The notes beneath the pieces are model-generated. The model was not told the origin of the DNA and did no database searches. It saw only the letters and a list, made by a program, of their open reading frames with translations. This document shows, piece by piece, positions 32,441 to 43,080 of a stretch of DNA of 64,000 bases (its first letter is position 1; every line of letters starts with the position of its first letter). The translations under genes were made by a program, and so were the position numbers. Origin of the DNA: Cepaea nemoralis. Lineage: Eukaryota; Mollusca; Gastropoda; Stylommatophora; Helicidae. The DNA lies in contig JACEFZ010017451.1 of NCBI GenBank assembly GCA_014155875.1, forward strand, positions 695,001 to 759,000, written 5' to 3'.

Positions 32441-33535
32441 CTTACAATCCATACATCATGATTTCTTAGCTCTATGTCTTACAATCTATATGTCATGATT
32501 TCTTCTTCTTCTTCTTCTTCGTTCATCCGGAGTTATTTTCCGGACGTGACTGCGTTGTGCCTGTTTACAGCAGAGCTGCGTTCTTACGCCGTTAGGCCGA
32601 CACATCCGACTTCTGCGGGCATTTGTTGACCGGGTTAACCTTCCCGGGTATCATGATTTAATAGCTCTGAGTCTTTCTATCCATGTGTCTTACAATCCAT
32701 ACATCATGATTTCTTAGCTCTATGTCTTACAATCTATATGTCATGATTTAATAGCTCTGAGTCTTTCTATCCATATGTCTTACAATCCATACATCATGAT
32801 TTCTTAGCTCTATGTCTTACAATCTATATGTCATGAGTTAATAGCTCTGAGTCTTTCTATCCATGTGTCTTACATCCATACAGCATGATTCTTAGCTCTA
32901 TGTCGTACAATCTATATGTCATGATTTAATAGCTCTGAGTCTTTCTATCCATGTGTCTTACAATCCATACATCATGATTCTTAGCTCTATGTCTTACAAT
33001 CTATATGTCATGATTTAATAGCTCTGAGTCTTTCTATCCATGTGTCTTACAATCCATACATCATGATTTCTTAGCTCTATTTCTTACAATCTATATGTCA
33101 TGATTTAATAGCTCTTGAGTCTTTCTATCCATGTGTCTTCCAATCCATACATCATGATTTCTTAGCTCTATGTCTTACAATCTATATGTCATGATTTAAT
33201 AGCTCTGTGTCTTACAATCCATATGTCATGAATTAATAGCTCTGTGTCTTACAATCCATATGTCATGATTTAATAGCTCTGAGTCTTACAATCCATGTGT
33301 CATTATTTAATAGCTCTGTGTCTTACAATCCATATGTCATGAATTAATAGCTCTGTGTCTTACAATCCATGTGTCATTATTTAATAGCTCTGTGTCTTAC
33401 AATCCATATGTCATGAATTAATAGCTTTGTGTCTTACAATCCATGTGTCATGATTTCATAGCTCTATGTCTTACAATCCATATGTCATTATTCCATAACT
33501 CTGTCCTACAAAACAAATGTCATGATTTCATAACT
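32440..33535. repeat. 37-base minisatellite with higher-order form
   Basis: Unit cttacaatccatatgtcatg then atttaatagctctgtgt. The left half is a higher-order repeat of about 90 bases (with gagtctttctatccatgtgt and catacatcatgatttcttag variants). The right half is simple 37-base units. One insertion splits it at 32502-32650. Confidence 0.93.
32502..32650 (-). mobile_element. 149-base insertion with 9-base target duplication
   Basis: tcatgattt lies on both sides (32493-32501, 32651-32659). The insert begins with about seven ctt units. On the minus strand it therefore ends in a gaa-repeat tail, as a SINE or LINE tail would. The body has cggagttattttccggac and gttcttacgccgttaggcc. No other copy was noticed in the window. 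Confidence 0.75.
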
Positions 33536-33845
33536 CTGTATTTTACATGTCAAGCAATATAGCTTGCGTTAATGTCAGAATTGAGCAGTTCAGAATCACT
33601 TTAAATTCAGCTGTTAACTGTTGATGTGGCAAATGATATCAATTTAGCATTTGTGTTAAAGGGCTGTATACCGCTGTCTGATGAGTCATACATGTACACA
33701 GGCATGCAGAAAATACAACTCTTACCTGGAGATAATGACCTCAATTAAAGAGGTCATTATAGTGTGCATGGTGATGAAAGAAAGGTTCAATTTCCTGTCA
33801 GGGTTGTTGTTATAGACTGTTCTTTAAACCAGAATCCATAGGTCA
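33536..33845. other. No feature recognised
   Basis: Unique sequence. A small inverted pair, tgacctcaattaaagaggtca, sits near 33736-33756. Confidence 0.4.
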
Positions 33846-34110
33846 TCATGGCCGAATGGATAAGAACGCGTGTTCTTAAACATCTGGTGTGCTGATGCTG
33901 AGGTACGGGGTTCTTCCCCTACACTGGACTAAATTACAAGTACATCTGAAGTCGGAGTGGGTTTGTCTGATGACGAGGGGCACTGTTAATAGGGAAAGCT
34001 AATCCACACACAAAAATTCAGTCCAGCTACTACTAGACGTAGTGTGTATGGACTATGCTTGAGTTCAAAGTGAGTGAGCACCAAAAAAACAAACAAACAA
34101 CAGGACCCAC
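33846..34110 (+). mobile_element. SINE-1, full copy with tRNA-Leu-like head
   Basis: Head catggccgaatggataagaa (A box tggccgaatgg, as in tRNA-Leu), then tacggggttcttcccctac (B-box region, diverged). The body carries aattacaagtacatctgaag, tcggagtgggtttg and aagctaatccacacac. The tail is gtgtgtatggactatgcttg then aaaaaacaaacaaac. Other copies: 43826, 44636, 52441, 54958 (fragment) and 57471. Confidence 0.85.
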
Positions 34111-34183
34111 TTGTATCTGTTTACATGTTTTTGTTAGAAATATGTCAGGCATGAAAAGGCTGCGGAAATGTTTATTGAACCTG

Positions 34184-34318
34184 TTCTGGGGTAGGGTAGT
34201 CAATGTTGGAATGCCCAGCACCTTTCTGTTCTGGGGTAGGGTAGTCAATGTTGGAATGCCCAGCACCTTTCTGTCTGGGGTAGGGTAGTCAATGTTGGAA
34301 TGCCCAGCACCTTGCTAT
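34184..34318. repeat. 44-base tandem repeat, three units
   Basis: Three units of ctgttctggggtagggtagt then caatgttggaatgcccagcacctt, in direct tandem. Confidence 0.95.
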
Positions 34319-34565
34319 CTTGAAAGACGATAGTTTGCAAAGAGGAGTTATACCTCTCCATAGCACAAAGCCTGGGATGAAGGTAGAGACCATGTGTTGC
34401 CCATGCAGTGTGATCACTCTCTTGGCCTGCCTTCTTTACTCCAGAGGAAATAAACATGAATACATCTGGAACAAGACTGGCTGCAGAAGCTGCCGGATCA
34501 GCAAAGCAATACTCTTTAACTGTCCATCTGTCAGAGCTTCCATCCTAGACCAGTTGCCGACCGAG
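34318..34565 (+). repeat. Dispersed repeat RepX, plus copy
   Basis: Inverted counterpart of 26757-26985: gagaccatgtgttgcccatg, ctttactccagaggaaataa, ggctgcagaagctgccggat, gcttccatcctagac. Its frame (34320-34571) ends SVRASILDQLPTEA. Element class unknown. Confidence 0.7.
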
Positions 34566-34839
34566 GCTTAGGGCCTGGTCTGCCCTGCCATGACGTTTAA
34601 TCTTTAGGTTGCATTTCCTCATATTAGGGTAAGGCTTGTACCCTCCCAGTTGTATTTCTCCACCCGAAGTCGCTGGCATAATGTGGGGTATTTGGTTTGG
34701 TGAGCGCTGGTTGGCATTCAACGCTGAATGTTGAAGTATGAACAAACAAATTACTAGGAGCTCGAAGACAGTGGAGGTGTGGTTTCTGATAGGAATGTTG
34801 CGCAAATCTAGGACCATCAGATAAACTAATAATGGTTGG

Positions 34840-35055
34840 CTGGAAGAGGCCAATGAAACTAGAACATGAACTACAAGAAATAGACAGTGTTCTTTGGTAA
34901 CATGAAGAGACGATGAAGAACACTGTGATGGCTGGGTAGGTCAGGGAAGAAGAGCCAGAGGCAGACCTAGAGGAATGATGCTGGATGGTCTTAGAGGATG
35001 GCTGGAGGATGTCAACAATAGAATTGATCCAGAACACCATGGACTGAGATTTTGA
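34840..35055 (+). pseudogene. LINE-E 3' coding fragment
   Basis: Traces such as RLMKLEHELQ, then a disrupted HVMRR-like segment, then ELIQNTMD match the LINE-E C-terminal domain (see 35760-36115 and 42718-43012). Several stops. It joins a LINE-A fragment directly. Confidence 0.65.
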
Positions 35056-35084
35056 GGAGACCTGAATTTGCATGGCACGTGAAT

Positions 35085-35480
35085 GAGATAAAAAATATAT
35101 GCAATGAGGCAAACCAACTCATTGGACAAATGGCACCAGTACTAAAGGACATATACATATTAATGGTTACTAAGAAAGCACACTACAACACAATCTTCCT
35201 ACCAACTCTATATTACCAATGCCAAAGCTGGACAATGACAGAAAAAGAGTAAAGAAAAATCACAACAACAGAAATGAGATTCCTGAGAAGAATACTCAGT
35301 GTATCCAGAAGACAGAAAATCAGAAATGAAGAAATCAGGACTAAAATGGGGGGTTAAGGCAGCGCTAGATGTTATCAGAAGGCAGCAAGTTAAATGGTTT
35401 GACTATGTAACTAGATTTCCAACTAACAGTAAACCACAAGAAGCACTAATGTACAAACCAAATGGATGAGATAAGATGAG
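35085..35480 (+). pseudogene. LINE-A 3' fragment
   Basis: NQLIGQMAPVLKDIYI, YNTIFLPTLYYQCQSWTMTE, stop, RKITTTEMRFLRRILSVSR, then a frameshift after IRTKMG, then a gatga tail at 35468-35488. Close to the copy at 3666 but more damaged. Confidence 0.85.
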
Positions 35481-35496
35481 ATGAGTGAAGATTTTG

Positions 35497-35715
35497 TCAG
35501 GATCGGCTGGCTGCGATAAGTCACATCTTCTTCTTCTTCTTCTTCAGCGTTCCGAGCCATTGACGTTCTTTGCTGCAGATACAATCCGTCTCCATTCGTC
35601 TCTCTGGTTGACCTTCTCTTGCCAGTTGTTGATTCCAAGTGCTTGTAGGTCTATATATATATTATCTCTCCACCGTCTTCTTGGTCTACCTCGGGGTCTA
35701 CGGTAATTTATTTCC
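35497..35715 (-). pseudogene. LINE 3' coding end with GAA tail
   Basis: The minus strand reads RRPRGRPRRRWRDNIYIDLQ and then WQEKVNQRDEWRRIVSAA, the conserved C-terminal block of RTE-like LINEs. It ends in gaagaagaa units (35517-35534 in plus coordinates). Confidence 0.75.
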
Positions 35716-35759
35716 TGAGTGTAAGCGTCACATGGTTTGGTTAAAAAACATTCATGGCC

Positions 35760-36115
35760 TTTAGGCTACTTGAGAGAATTCTGGAGTGCTATATAGAACA
35801 TGTTTTGCTGTATGGCTGTGAATCTTGGAAAGTAAATGATCAAATTAGGAAGATTGCCTGAAAGAGGCTAATGAAACTAGAACATTATATACAACAATAA
35901 GAAAGAAACAGTTTTCTTTGGTCATGTGATGAAAAGAGAGGCATTGGAGAGCATCGTGACAACTGAAAAAGTCAAAGGGAAGAGGCAGAGTCCAACCAAG
36001 GGAAATGATGCTGGACGGACTGAGATGGTGGTATGGAGGAATTTCATCAGCAGAGTTGATCCAGAGCAGCAAAGACTGGGATCTGTGGAGAGCCATGAAC
36101 GCCTATGACAGCTGG
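35760..36115 (+). pseudogene. LINE-E 3' coding fragment
   Basis: Reads LLYGCESWKVNDQIRK (by its bases), then FFGHVMKREALESIVTTEKV, then WRNFISRVDPEQQ, then ESHERL. It retains the typical order of a LINE C-terminal domain, with a frameshift near 35900. Confidence 0.75.
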
Positions 36116-36435
36116 CAGGGTACTTGATGAGGATAAGCTATTTAGGGTCTGCTTGCACAAGCACTGCTTATTCTTCAGCCTGTGATGAGACTTTGGCACC
36201 TGCCGGGTACGTGATCTGAAAGAGACGCCTAGCCAAGCAAGTCGATGCAGTCTATGATTTTGTCATCGTCATTGTGTGCCATTCTGTTACACATGGCTCG
36301 TCATGGTTCATTATCTTACAGAATCAATAGAATCATGGATCAGGCCTGTTTTCTTGTACTGATTATCAGTGGCCTAGCTATCCATGTTTACTTTTGCCTT
36401 CTGTATAATTTGATTTGTGTAGGTATTCACAGGTA
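36116..36435. other. No feature recognised
   Basis: The plus frame at 36245-36532 shows no known motif. Confidence 0.35.
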
Positions 36436-37075
36436 TACTTTTTGTAGAGTGGCACGGTTCACTGAAAAAGTCAAAGATAGGGAGCATCCATTGGATTTTT
36501 TCCCTAGGGCATGCTGGTGTGTTGGGATTTGAGCAGATGGACAAATTGGCTGGGTCTGCACCGCTGGGTGGGGTATTGTTGCACAGTAAGGCAGATAGAT
36601 ATGTTGGTCACATTATGAGAAGACATAAATTGGAGAACTTGTGACAACTGGCACGATCGAGAAGAAGAGAACAAGGATAAGGCTGAGAAGTAAATAGCTG
36701 GATGGCTTGGCCACATGACATGGTGAAGACAAGAACACTGAGCTGACCCACGACTCTGGTGATCAAGTGAGATGGTGAAACATCACCGCTCATGCTTATC
36801 GGCATGGCACATGATGATGATGAAGACAGATGTGGTTAGGGTTCTTTGGAATCATGTATGTAGTAGGGAAGAACAGATACAGCATTGCTTGGAGAGAATG
36901 GTGCTGCAGGGAGTGAGGATCTGGCCGACAATGAGGACTCCGAGGAAACGTCAGACAGATGATACATAATCAGACTGCAACTTGTATCATTAATATTGGG
37001 ACTCTTCGCTGGCTATTGAAGATGAGGCCGGATGTCCTGAATGCTATGATGTCAGTTCTTAACTCAACTCAGCAC
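36436..37075 (+). pseudogene. LINE-D RNase H to 3' end, split by LINE-B
   Basis: GHAGVLGFEQMDKLAGSAPL (fourth RNase H block) lies near 36505-36565. A LINE-B tail interrupts the copy at about 36599-36822. It resumes with TDVVRVLWNHV and RMVLQGVRIWPT, and ends ttcttaactcaactcag. Confidence 0.75.
36599..36822 (+). mobile_element. LINE-B 3' piece inserted in LINE-D
   Basis: GHIMRRHKLENL-like bases followed by gcttggccacatgacatggt and cttatcggcatggcacatga, as in LINE-B at 45330-45535. It ends with gatgatgatga. The flanks (ggcagat / gacagat) suggest a short target duplication. Confidence 0.7.
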
Positions 37076-37099
37076 AGCTATCACTGATTTGCATGTACA

Positions 37100-37666
37100 T
37101 AAAGGGGGGGGGGGGCTTCAAATGAAAACCTTAAACCTCTCAATGACTCTTTGAGTTGTCCAAACAGGTGGAAATCACTTGGGGCTGGGTCTGGCAAGTA
37201 CGCGGGATGTGGCACATACAGAAAGTGGTGGTCTGTGATGGTTTCAACCATTTCACTGGCAGTGTGGGGTCAAGCATTGTCATGATGCAAAAGAACACCT
37301 ACTCAGAAGTCCACATCGTTTGGATTTGATAGCGGGTCGAAACTTCCTACTCCACTCATACACTTGCTGGACTAGCAGGCAAGCATCACCATACTGGACT
37401 TTAATTTGCCTATGAAGTTCTGTAGGTTTCACAACTTCACTGATCAAAAAATGGATAACAGAACTCTGCTCCTCTTTGGTGCATGTCAAAAGTAGGGCGG
37501 CCATCTTTAAACTGTTCTTATGATGACACCATGTTTGTTTGCACCGTGGTGTCACATGCTTAACACTCTTGACACCCTTAACAACAATATTGACAGGTTT
37601 CGAGACAACAGCATGGTTATTGTAATACTTATCACACTTTTAAGGTTTTCATTTGAAGCTCCCTCG
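37100..37666 (-). mobile_element. mar-2: internally deleted mariner
   Basis: Inverted ends ggggcttcaaatgaaaacct and (right end inverted) ggagcttcaaatgaaaacct. A TA follows the right end (37667). The minus strand encodes only the transposase N-terminus, MAALLLTCTKEEQSSVIHFL and VQYGDACLLVQQVYEWSRKF (the paired-like HTH). The left part matches the C-terminal third. A run of 13 G lies at the left end. At about 567 bases it is a deletion derivative of a roughly 1.3-kb element. Confidence 0.8.
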
Positions 37667-38205
37667 TACAATATCATGTGTATCTACTGTATCACTTGTT
37701 TGCTTGTGGTTTCCATATCTACTGTATCACTGTCCCGATATGATCAAATCTGATTTGTAGAAAAGAAAAAAAAAATTTCCACCTCGTTCAAACTGCTGTA
37801 GTAGCGTTGGTTATAGTTGTGGTGGTTCAGTGTGTGGGTTTAGTTTCTCTCGTCTTCTGTGTTAGTGTTAGCTGACTGTATCACTGGTGTGCTTGCGGTT
37901 TCTATATCACTGATTCACGTGTAACTAATGAATCACCACTTGCTATTTGTTACTGTACAGCTATCTGCTGTAATGAATGCCTGTCTGTTAGCCCCGCATA
38001 TATATTGGTGTTTTTTTAAAAACGGATGAAACATCTGCACTTGTTAGAGCCAGGCGCAAAATTGCTAATTCGTATAAGTTATGGAGCTGTAAAGTTGCCA
38101 GTTTAAGACTCCAGTTGCAAGAACATAAGTTAGCTTGGGCTGCAGTTTTTTGACCAGAAGTGTTTGGTTTTGGAATTTTTGTGAAAATCTTAGGAACCAT
38201 GTCTC
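37667..38205. other. No feature recognised
   Basis: Unique sequence, no supported frame. Confidence 0.35.
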
Positions 38206-38209
38206 ATTG

Positions 38210-38690
38210 TTTTACTGTAGACAGGCTGGAGGACAAACATGTGTGGTGATTGTAAGGGACTCACAGGGCATGCTGAGGAAGGTGAAGATCGATATGTTTC
38301 GGGCAGATTGACATGCTTCATTTCAAGAATGAAAGATAGGGAGCATCTGTTGGGTTTTCCACCCAGGGCATGCTGGTTTGTTGGGAATTGAACAGGCCGA
38401 TAGATTGGCTGTGTCTACACCTTTGGGTGGGGTATTGGTGCATGATAGGGCAGATGTGGTCGGGCCCCCTTGGGATCATATATATATTGTGCAGAACAGA
38501 TAGATCATCATAGTCTAGAGAGAATGGTGCTGCAGGGATCTGGCCGACAGTACTCCAAGGAAAGGCCAGATGGATACATAAATACAACTGGTATCAATAG
38601 TATTGAGACTTTTCGCTGGATGTTGAAGATGAGGACAGAGCACTATGGGAATATGCTGAGTGCTTTGATGTCAGTTTAGTTTAGTCGATG
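38210..38690 (+). pseudogene. LINE-D RNase H to 3' end
   Basis: Reads GHAGLLGIEQADRLAVSTPL (by bases 38365-38425). It continues with GSYIYCAEQIDHHSLERMVL, then INSIETFRWMLKMRTEHYGN, and ends at ttagtttag. Catalytic Asp is present but the frame is broken. Confidence 0.8.
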
Positions 38691-38699
38691 GATCAACAT

Positions 38700-39066
38700 C
38701 ACGGCACACAAGTGTAGCTCATAAGTGCTCCTTTCTACTCCTAACTCAAGCCTGAGTCCAGAGTCTCAGCTCAGTGCACGAACTCTGTAGCACCAGCGAG
38801 GATCCTGAAATACTTTGGGTAGATTTTTAACTAGAAATTTTGCCTGGGCAGCACCGTTAGGGTACTCTTTTTCAATTTCCAACTGCCAAGGGATTTTTTA
38901 CGTGTGCAACAATATACAAGGGCATCTGATCTCACTACTCAAAGACCAGGGAAAACTTTTGTTACTAGAAGTCCACGTGAAAAAATCCCGATCCTCACCG
39001 GGGCTTGAACCCTGGACCTAGGGCACTCGAGGTGGACACCATACCTTGAGATCACTCAGCCCCCCC
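38700..39066 (-). mobile_element. SINE-4, tRNA-derived
   Basis: On the minus strand: ggctgagtgatctcaaggta (A-box region), then gtccagggttcaagccccgg (B box), then a body of about 280 bases with gggattttttcacgtggac and gtaaaaaatcccttgg. A run of 14 C (minus: G) lies exactly at the head end, 39061-39074. Confidence 0.65.
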
Positions 39067-39154
39067 CCCCCCCAAATTTGAAATTCTTGACTCAATTCAA
39101 TTGTTTGAGTTTTTTGTTGGGCATTTGCTTATTGGTGGAGCTCATTGGGGGAGT

Positions 39155-39398
39155 CTCCATGGCGAAGTGGTCAAGCCATCTGACTCGGGCTCCAAAGGTT
39201 GTGGGTTCGATTCCGGGTAACGTCCTTTGGTTCACGAGTGCATTTTTTTCAGAGATTCCTGAGGGTCGTCGCGGAGCTACAGATTTTGTGCTTTGTGCGA
39301 CGCTTTCAGCGCTGCGGAAAGAGACTGAGCCATATGGGATAAAAACCCGTGCAATGAAGTCGACTCTGTTGACATTTAAGCATCTTTTTTTTTAAAGC
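39155..39398 (+). mobile_element. SINE-2, full copy
   Basis: tccatggcgaagtggtcaag (A-box region), gttgtgggttcgattccggg (B box), then cagagattcctgagggtcgt, gccatatgggataaaaaccc and a short T-rich tail. It is close in sequence to the 4608 copy. Confidence 0.8.
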
Positions 39399-39423
39399 TC
39401 ATTGTCATCATGTAACAGGTCAC

Positions 39424-39832
39424 CTGCATGACATCGCTCTCATCATGGCATCACTCTCATCACAGCATCCCTCTCATCACAGCATCCCTCTCATGGCATC
39501 ACTTTCATCACAGCATCCCTCTCATCATGGCATTGCTCTCATCACAACATCCCTCTCACAGCATCCCTCTCACCATAGCATCACTCTCATCTCAGCATCC
39601 CTCTCATGGCATCGCTCTCATCACAGCATCCCTCTCATCATGGCATTGCTCTCATCACAGCATCCCTCTCATCATGGCATCACTCTCATCACAGCATCCC
39701 TCTCATGGCATCACTTTCATCACAGCATCCATCTCATCATGACATTGCTCTCATCATGGCATCACCCTAATCATGGCATCCCTCTCATCACGGCATCACT
39801 CTCACCACGGCATCACTGTCATCACTGTGCAC
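39424..39832. repeat. 18-19-base minisatellite
   Basis: About 21 units of catcacagcatccctct / catcatggcatcactctc. The Ser/His-rich frames (39428-39912) come from the repeat. Confidence 0.93.
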
Positions 39833-40276
39833 CAAAAAGCCTCATGGTCTCTTACCATCAATCATCCTTCATGCACCCTTATGCCCAATGTGTCTGCAGT
39901 GTCCTGTGCTGATCTTCATGCTGGCCCACCCCAGCCTCTTCTACCAGCAATCATGTCTTCCATCACTGTTTCTACAAGCCACTTTAGCTTAGCCTTTAAT
40001 ATGACCAAATTATTTTAGTTTCCCACTGACACTACTTTTATTTGTTTTTTTTTAAGCCAGTCTTCTTCAGTGTTTAGGTCTTGTAAAATTTCACTATTTT
40101 TCTTCTTCTCAGTACACAATATTTAAGAATTTTTCTCATACATTTGAGCTCATACACACTTATTTTTCTTCCATGGTGATTGCAAATATATCCAACATGG
40201 ATGGTTTTATTGTATTTATCAGTAGTCGCAATTTAGTTTCTTTTTGGTAGAAAATCTGAGGTATTGAAATCTGCAG
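39833..40276. other. No feature recognised
   Basis: A/T-rich sequence, nothing supported. Confidence 0.35.
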
Positions 40277-40505
40277 GTGTTACAAGTTGAGTTGAGATTA
40301 GCTAAAAATCAACATCACTGCACTCAGGACATTCCCACATGTGCCCCGTCCCCTCATTCAACAGCCAGTGAGGAGTCATATTGCTAATCATTCCAACTGC
40401 CATCTGATTGAAAGTTCTCCTGGTCGTCCCTTTCAGTTTTGAGATTCGCCCGGAGCCCCTGCCGATCACCCCACCATATCATTCTCTCTACATCTCAATC
40501 TGTTT
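40277..40505 (-). pseudogene. LINE-D 3' end
   Basis: The plus strand shows gttgagttgaga (inverse of the tcaac tail), then cactgcactcaggacattcc and caacagccagtgaggagtc. This matches the LINE-D C-terminus inverted at 47745-47900. Confidence 0.8.
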
Positions 40506-40565
40506 CACTGCTTTACTAATCTTCCCAAATGCATTATACATATGTTTATATGCTTCTGTAGTTTT

Positions 40566-40860
40566 GTCTTCTTCATCTTGTCTTTCTTCTTGTTCTTGTT
40601 CTCCTTCCATTTCTTCTTGTTCTTCTTGTTCTTCTTGTTCTTCTTGTTCTTCTTCTTCTTCTTCTTCTTCTCTTCTTCTTCTTCTTCTTCTTCTTCTTCT
40701 TCTTCTTCTTCTTCTTCTTCCTCCTCCTCCTCCTCCTCCTCCTCCTCCTCCGCCTCCTCCTCCTCCTCCTCCTCCTCCTCCTCCTCTTCCTCCTCCTCCT
40801 CCTCCTCCTCCTCCTCCTCCTCCTCCTCCTCCTCTGCCGCTGCTGCTGCTGCTTCTTCAT
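40566..40860. repeat. (CTT)n-(CCT)n-(CTG)n triplet tract
   Basis: A pyrimidine-rich triplet tract of about 290 bases that changes unit from ctt to cct to gct. The poly-Glu, poly-Ser, poly-Lys and poly-Arg frames through it are artefacts. Confidence 0.97.
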
Positions 40861-41830
40861 TGTAGTCACTCTCCTTCTCCTCTGGAGATTGTACCAGGAC
40901 AACAGTTTCAGCATGCATTCGCCCTAACTAATATGCCACCTCGGTCCCTCATGAAGTAGGTGCCAGATGTTCTGATAAGTTTTGGGGAATTGTCAGGTAG
41001 AGAAAGTGGTGAGGAAAAGAACAGATCAGACATAAAGTTTGTCAAGTCTCAACACTTCACACTGCTACATCAGAATGCAGTATTACCTTTGTCTTTACCT
41101 GCATATTGTTTTTATGTTTAATCGTTACATACCTGTAAATTTATTTGCACATAAACCAAACTCCCAGTGCCATTATAATTGCTTTGTTCATACTTGTAGT
41201 CGTCAAGAGACTGCCATTGCCATACCGTTACCGGCTGTAATTCTAATATAAAACAACATAAAGCAATTATTTAAAGCTGATAGAGGTACTTTCATTACAC
41301 TCACAGCTGTAAACATATTCACATTTGCATGGCGTTATATACAGAATCTCGTATTTCATTGGTCATGTAACTATCATCTATTTCTGACAGATCTGTTTTC
41401 ACACACCACTTCTCACATAACGTTACATATAAGCTTCTATTTTATTGGACCTAAAGTGAGCTGTATCTGTGGAAAGACTTTTCCCTTGTAAGGCAGCTGA
41501 TGCAGTTGAGTATTCACCTGAAGTTACACTAATCACCAGATTTATGGCTATGCAGGGTGCCGGCCTTAATGTCCATGGGCAGTTGTAAAACCGTGGGTGT
41601 ATAGATGTTGCTGATTAGGGACACAAGTCGTTGGGAAACTGAAGTATTGACAGTCATCATGTCATCATTGGCATGTATTCTGTCAAATGAGGTAGGTATT
41701 CATGCAGGCGACATGTGCAGGTGAGCCAGAGAAGAATAGTCAACTGTCACAGAACTGGTGTCGTCAGCTGTTACATTCTTGGACGGAAACTGAGGAATTG
41801 ATATGAGCACTTAAGGACTGAATAAGGATA
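40861..41830. other. Nearly 1 kb without a recognised feature
   Basis: Unique-looking sequence with only short frames (for example 41039-41251) and no known motif. This is one of the larger stretches that could be host intergenic or intronic DNA. Confidence 0.4.
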
Positions 41831-42150
41831 ATCTAACCAACCAACCAACCATTCAACCAACCAACCAACAATCAAAACCAACAAACCAACCATTCAACCA
41901 ACCAACCAACCATTCAACCAACCAACCAACCATTCAACAAACCAACCAACCATTCAACCAACTGACCATTCAACCAACCACCCAACCAACCAACCAACCA
42001 ACCAACCAACCAACCAATCATTCAACCAACCAAAACCAACCAACCAAAACCAACCGTTCATCCATTCATCCATCCAACCAACCATCCATCCATCCATCCA
42101 TCCAACTGTCCATCCAACCGTCCATCCTTGCATCCAACAAACCAACCAAC
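41831..42150. repeat. (CCAA)n / (CATC)n array
   Basis: ccaaccaaccattcaa units followed by catccatccaac units. Confidence 0.95.
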
Positions 42151-42164
42151 ATACATCCACAGAT

Positions 42165-42242
42165 ATTGGCCCCTGGTGTTTTGGATCAATTCTATTGATG
42201 ATATCCTTCATTCCACAGTTTCGACCATCCAGAACGACCTTC
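42165..42242 (-). pseudogene. LINE-E 3' scrap
   Basis: ttggatcaattctattgatg and atatccttcattccaca are the inverse of the LINE-E segment around IDP. Very short. Confidence 0.55.
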
Positions 42243-42506
42243 ATTCACCGATAAATTGCTATAGGTTTCACCCCTTCACTGATTTAAAAAACGGATAACA
42301 GAATGCTGCTCCTCTTTGGTGCATGTCAAAAGTGGGGTGGCCATCTTTAAACTGTCCTTATGACATCATCATGTTCCATCTGCACCATGATGTCACATGC
42401 TGAAAACTCGTAACATCCTTAACAACAGTATTGACAGGTTACAAGACAATGGCTTGATTATTGCAATTTCTAGCACACTGTTAAAGTTATAGTGTGAAGC
42501 CCCCTC
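42240..42506 (-). mobile_element. mar-2 fragment (5' half only)
   Basis: Matches the N-terminal half of the mar-2 copy at 37420-37666 (gctcctctttggtgcatgtc, caaaagtggggtggccatct, ggcttgattattgcaatttc). It ends at the terminal repeat gtgaagccccctc. The left end is missing. Confidence 0.8.
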
Positions 42507-42717
42507 AATGTCTGTAAACCTTTCTGATGGTGTCATCTCTTGTTATACATTAGCTCTGTTACACCAGCAGAAATTTGACTATGCCAGGTGGGCGATTAGT
42601 AGCAATGTGCCCTGTTTTATTTGGAATACTATTCTTAGCAAATTAGGTAGAATTAGAAGCAATAGATATGTGGTTCCTGAGATGAATTTGTGAATTCTTT
42701 GGACTACCAGAGTAACG

Positions 42718-43012
42718 ACTGCCTGAAAGAGGCTAATGAAACAGAACATTATTTACAACAATAAGAAAGAGACAAACAGCTTTCTTTGGTCATGTGATGA
42801 GAAGTGAGGCATTGGAGAACATTGTGACAACTGGAAAGATCAGGGGGAAGAGAGGGAGACACAGACCAAGGGAAATGATGCTGGATGGACTGAGACAGTG
42901 GCATAGAAGCATAGTGGCATAGAAGCATATCATCAGCAGTGTTGATCACAGACATCAAAGATCAAAATCTGTGGAGAGACATGAACACCTGCGCCAGCTG
43001 GCAGGTCACCTG
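42718..43012 (+). pseudogene. LINE-E 3' coding fragment
   Basis: gcctgaaagaggctaatgaa, ttctttggtcatgtgatgag (FFGHVMR), gatgctggatggactgagac and a gatgatgatgatga tail. Carries the ETLENIVTTGK-like block in broken frame. A short duplication (gcatagaagcatagtg) is present near 42901. Confidence 0.75.
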
Positions 43013-43080
43013 ATGATGATGATGATGACCACATCTCATAAATGAAGCCTTCAGGGGGTCTTTGTAAGCTCGTTTACTAC

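Noticed and set aside
40505..40959. Poly-Glu, poly-Ser and poly-Arg open frames
   Set aside because: Triplet repeat (CTT/CCT/CTG) artefacts in every frame.
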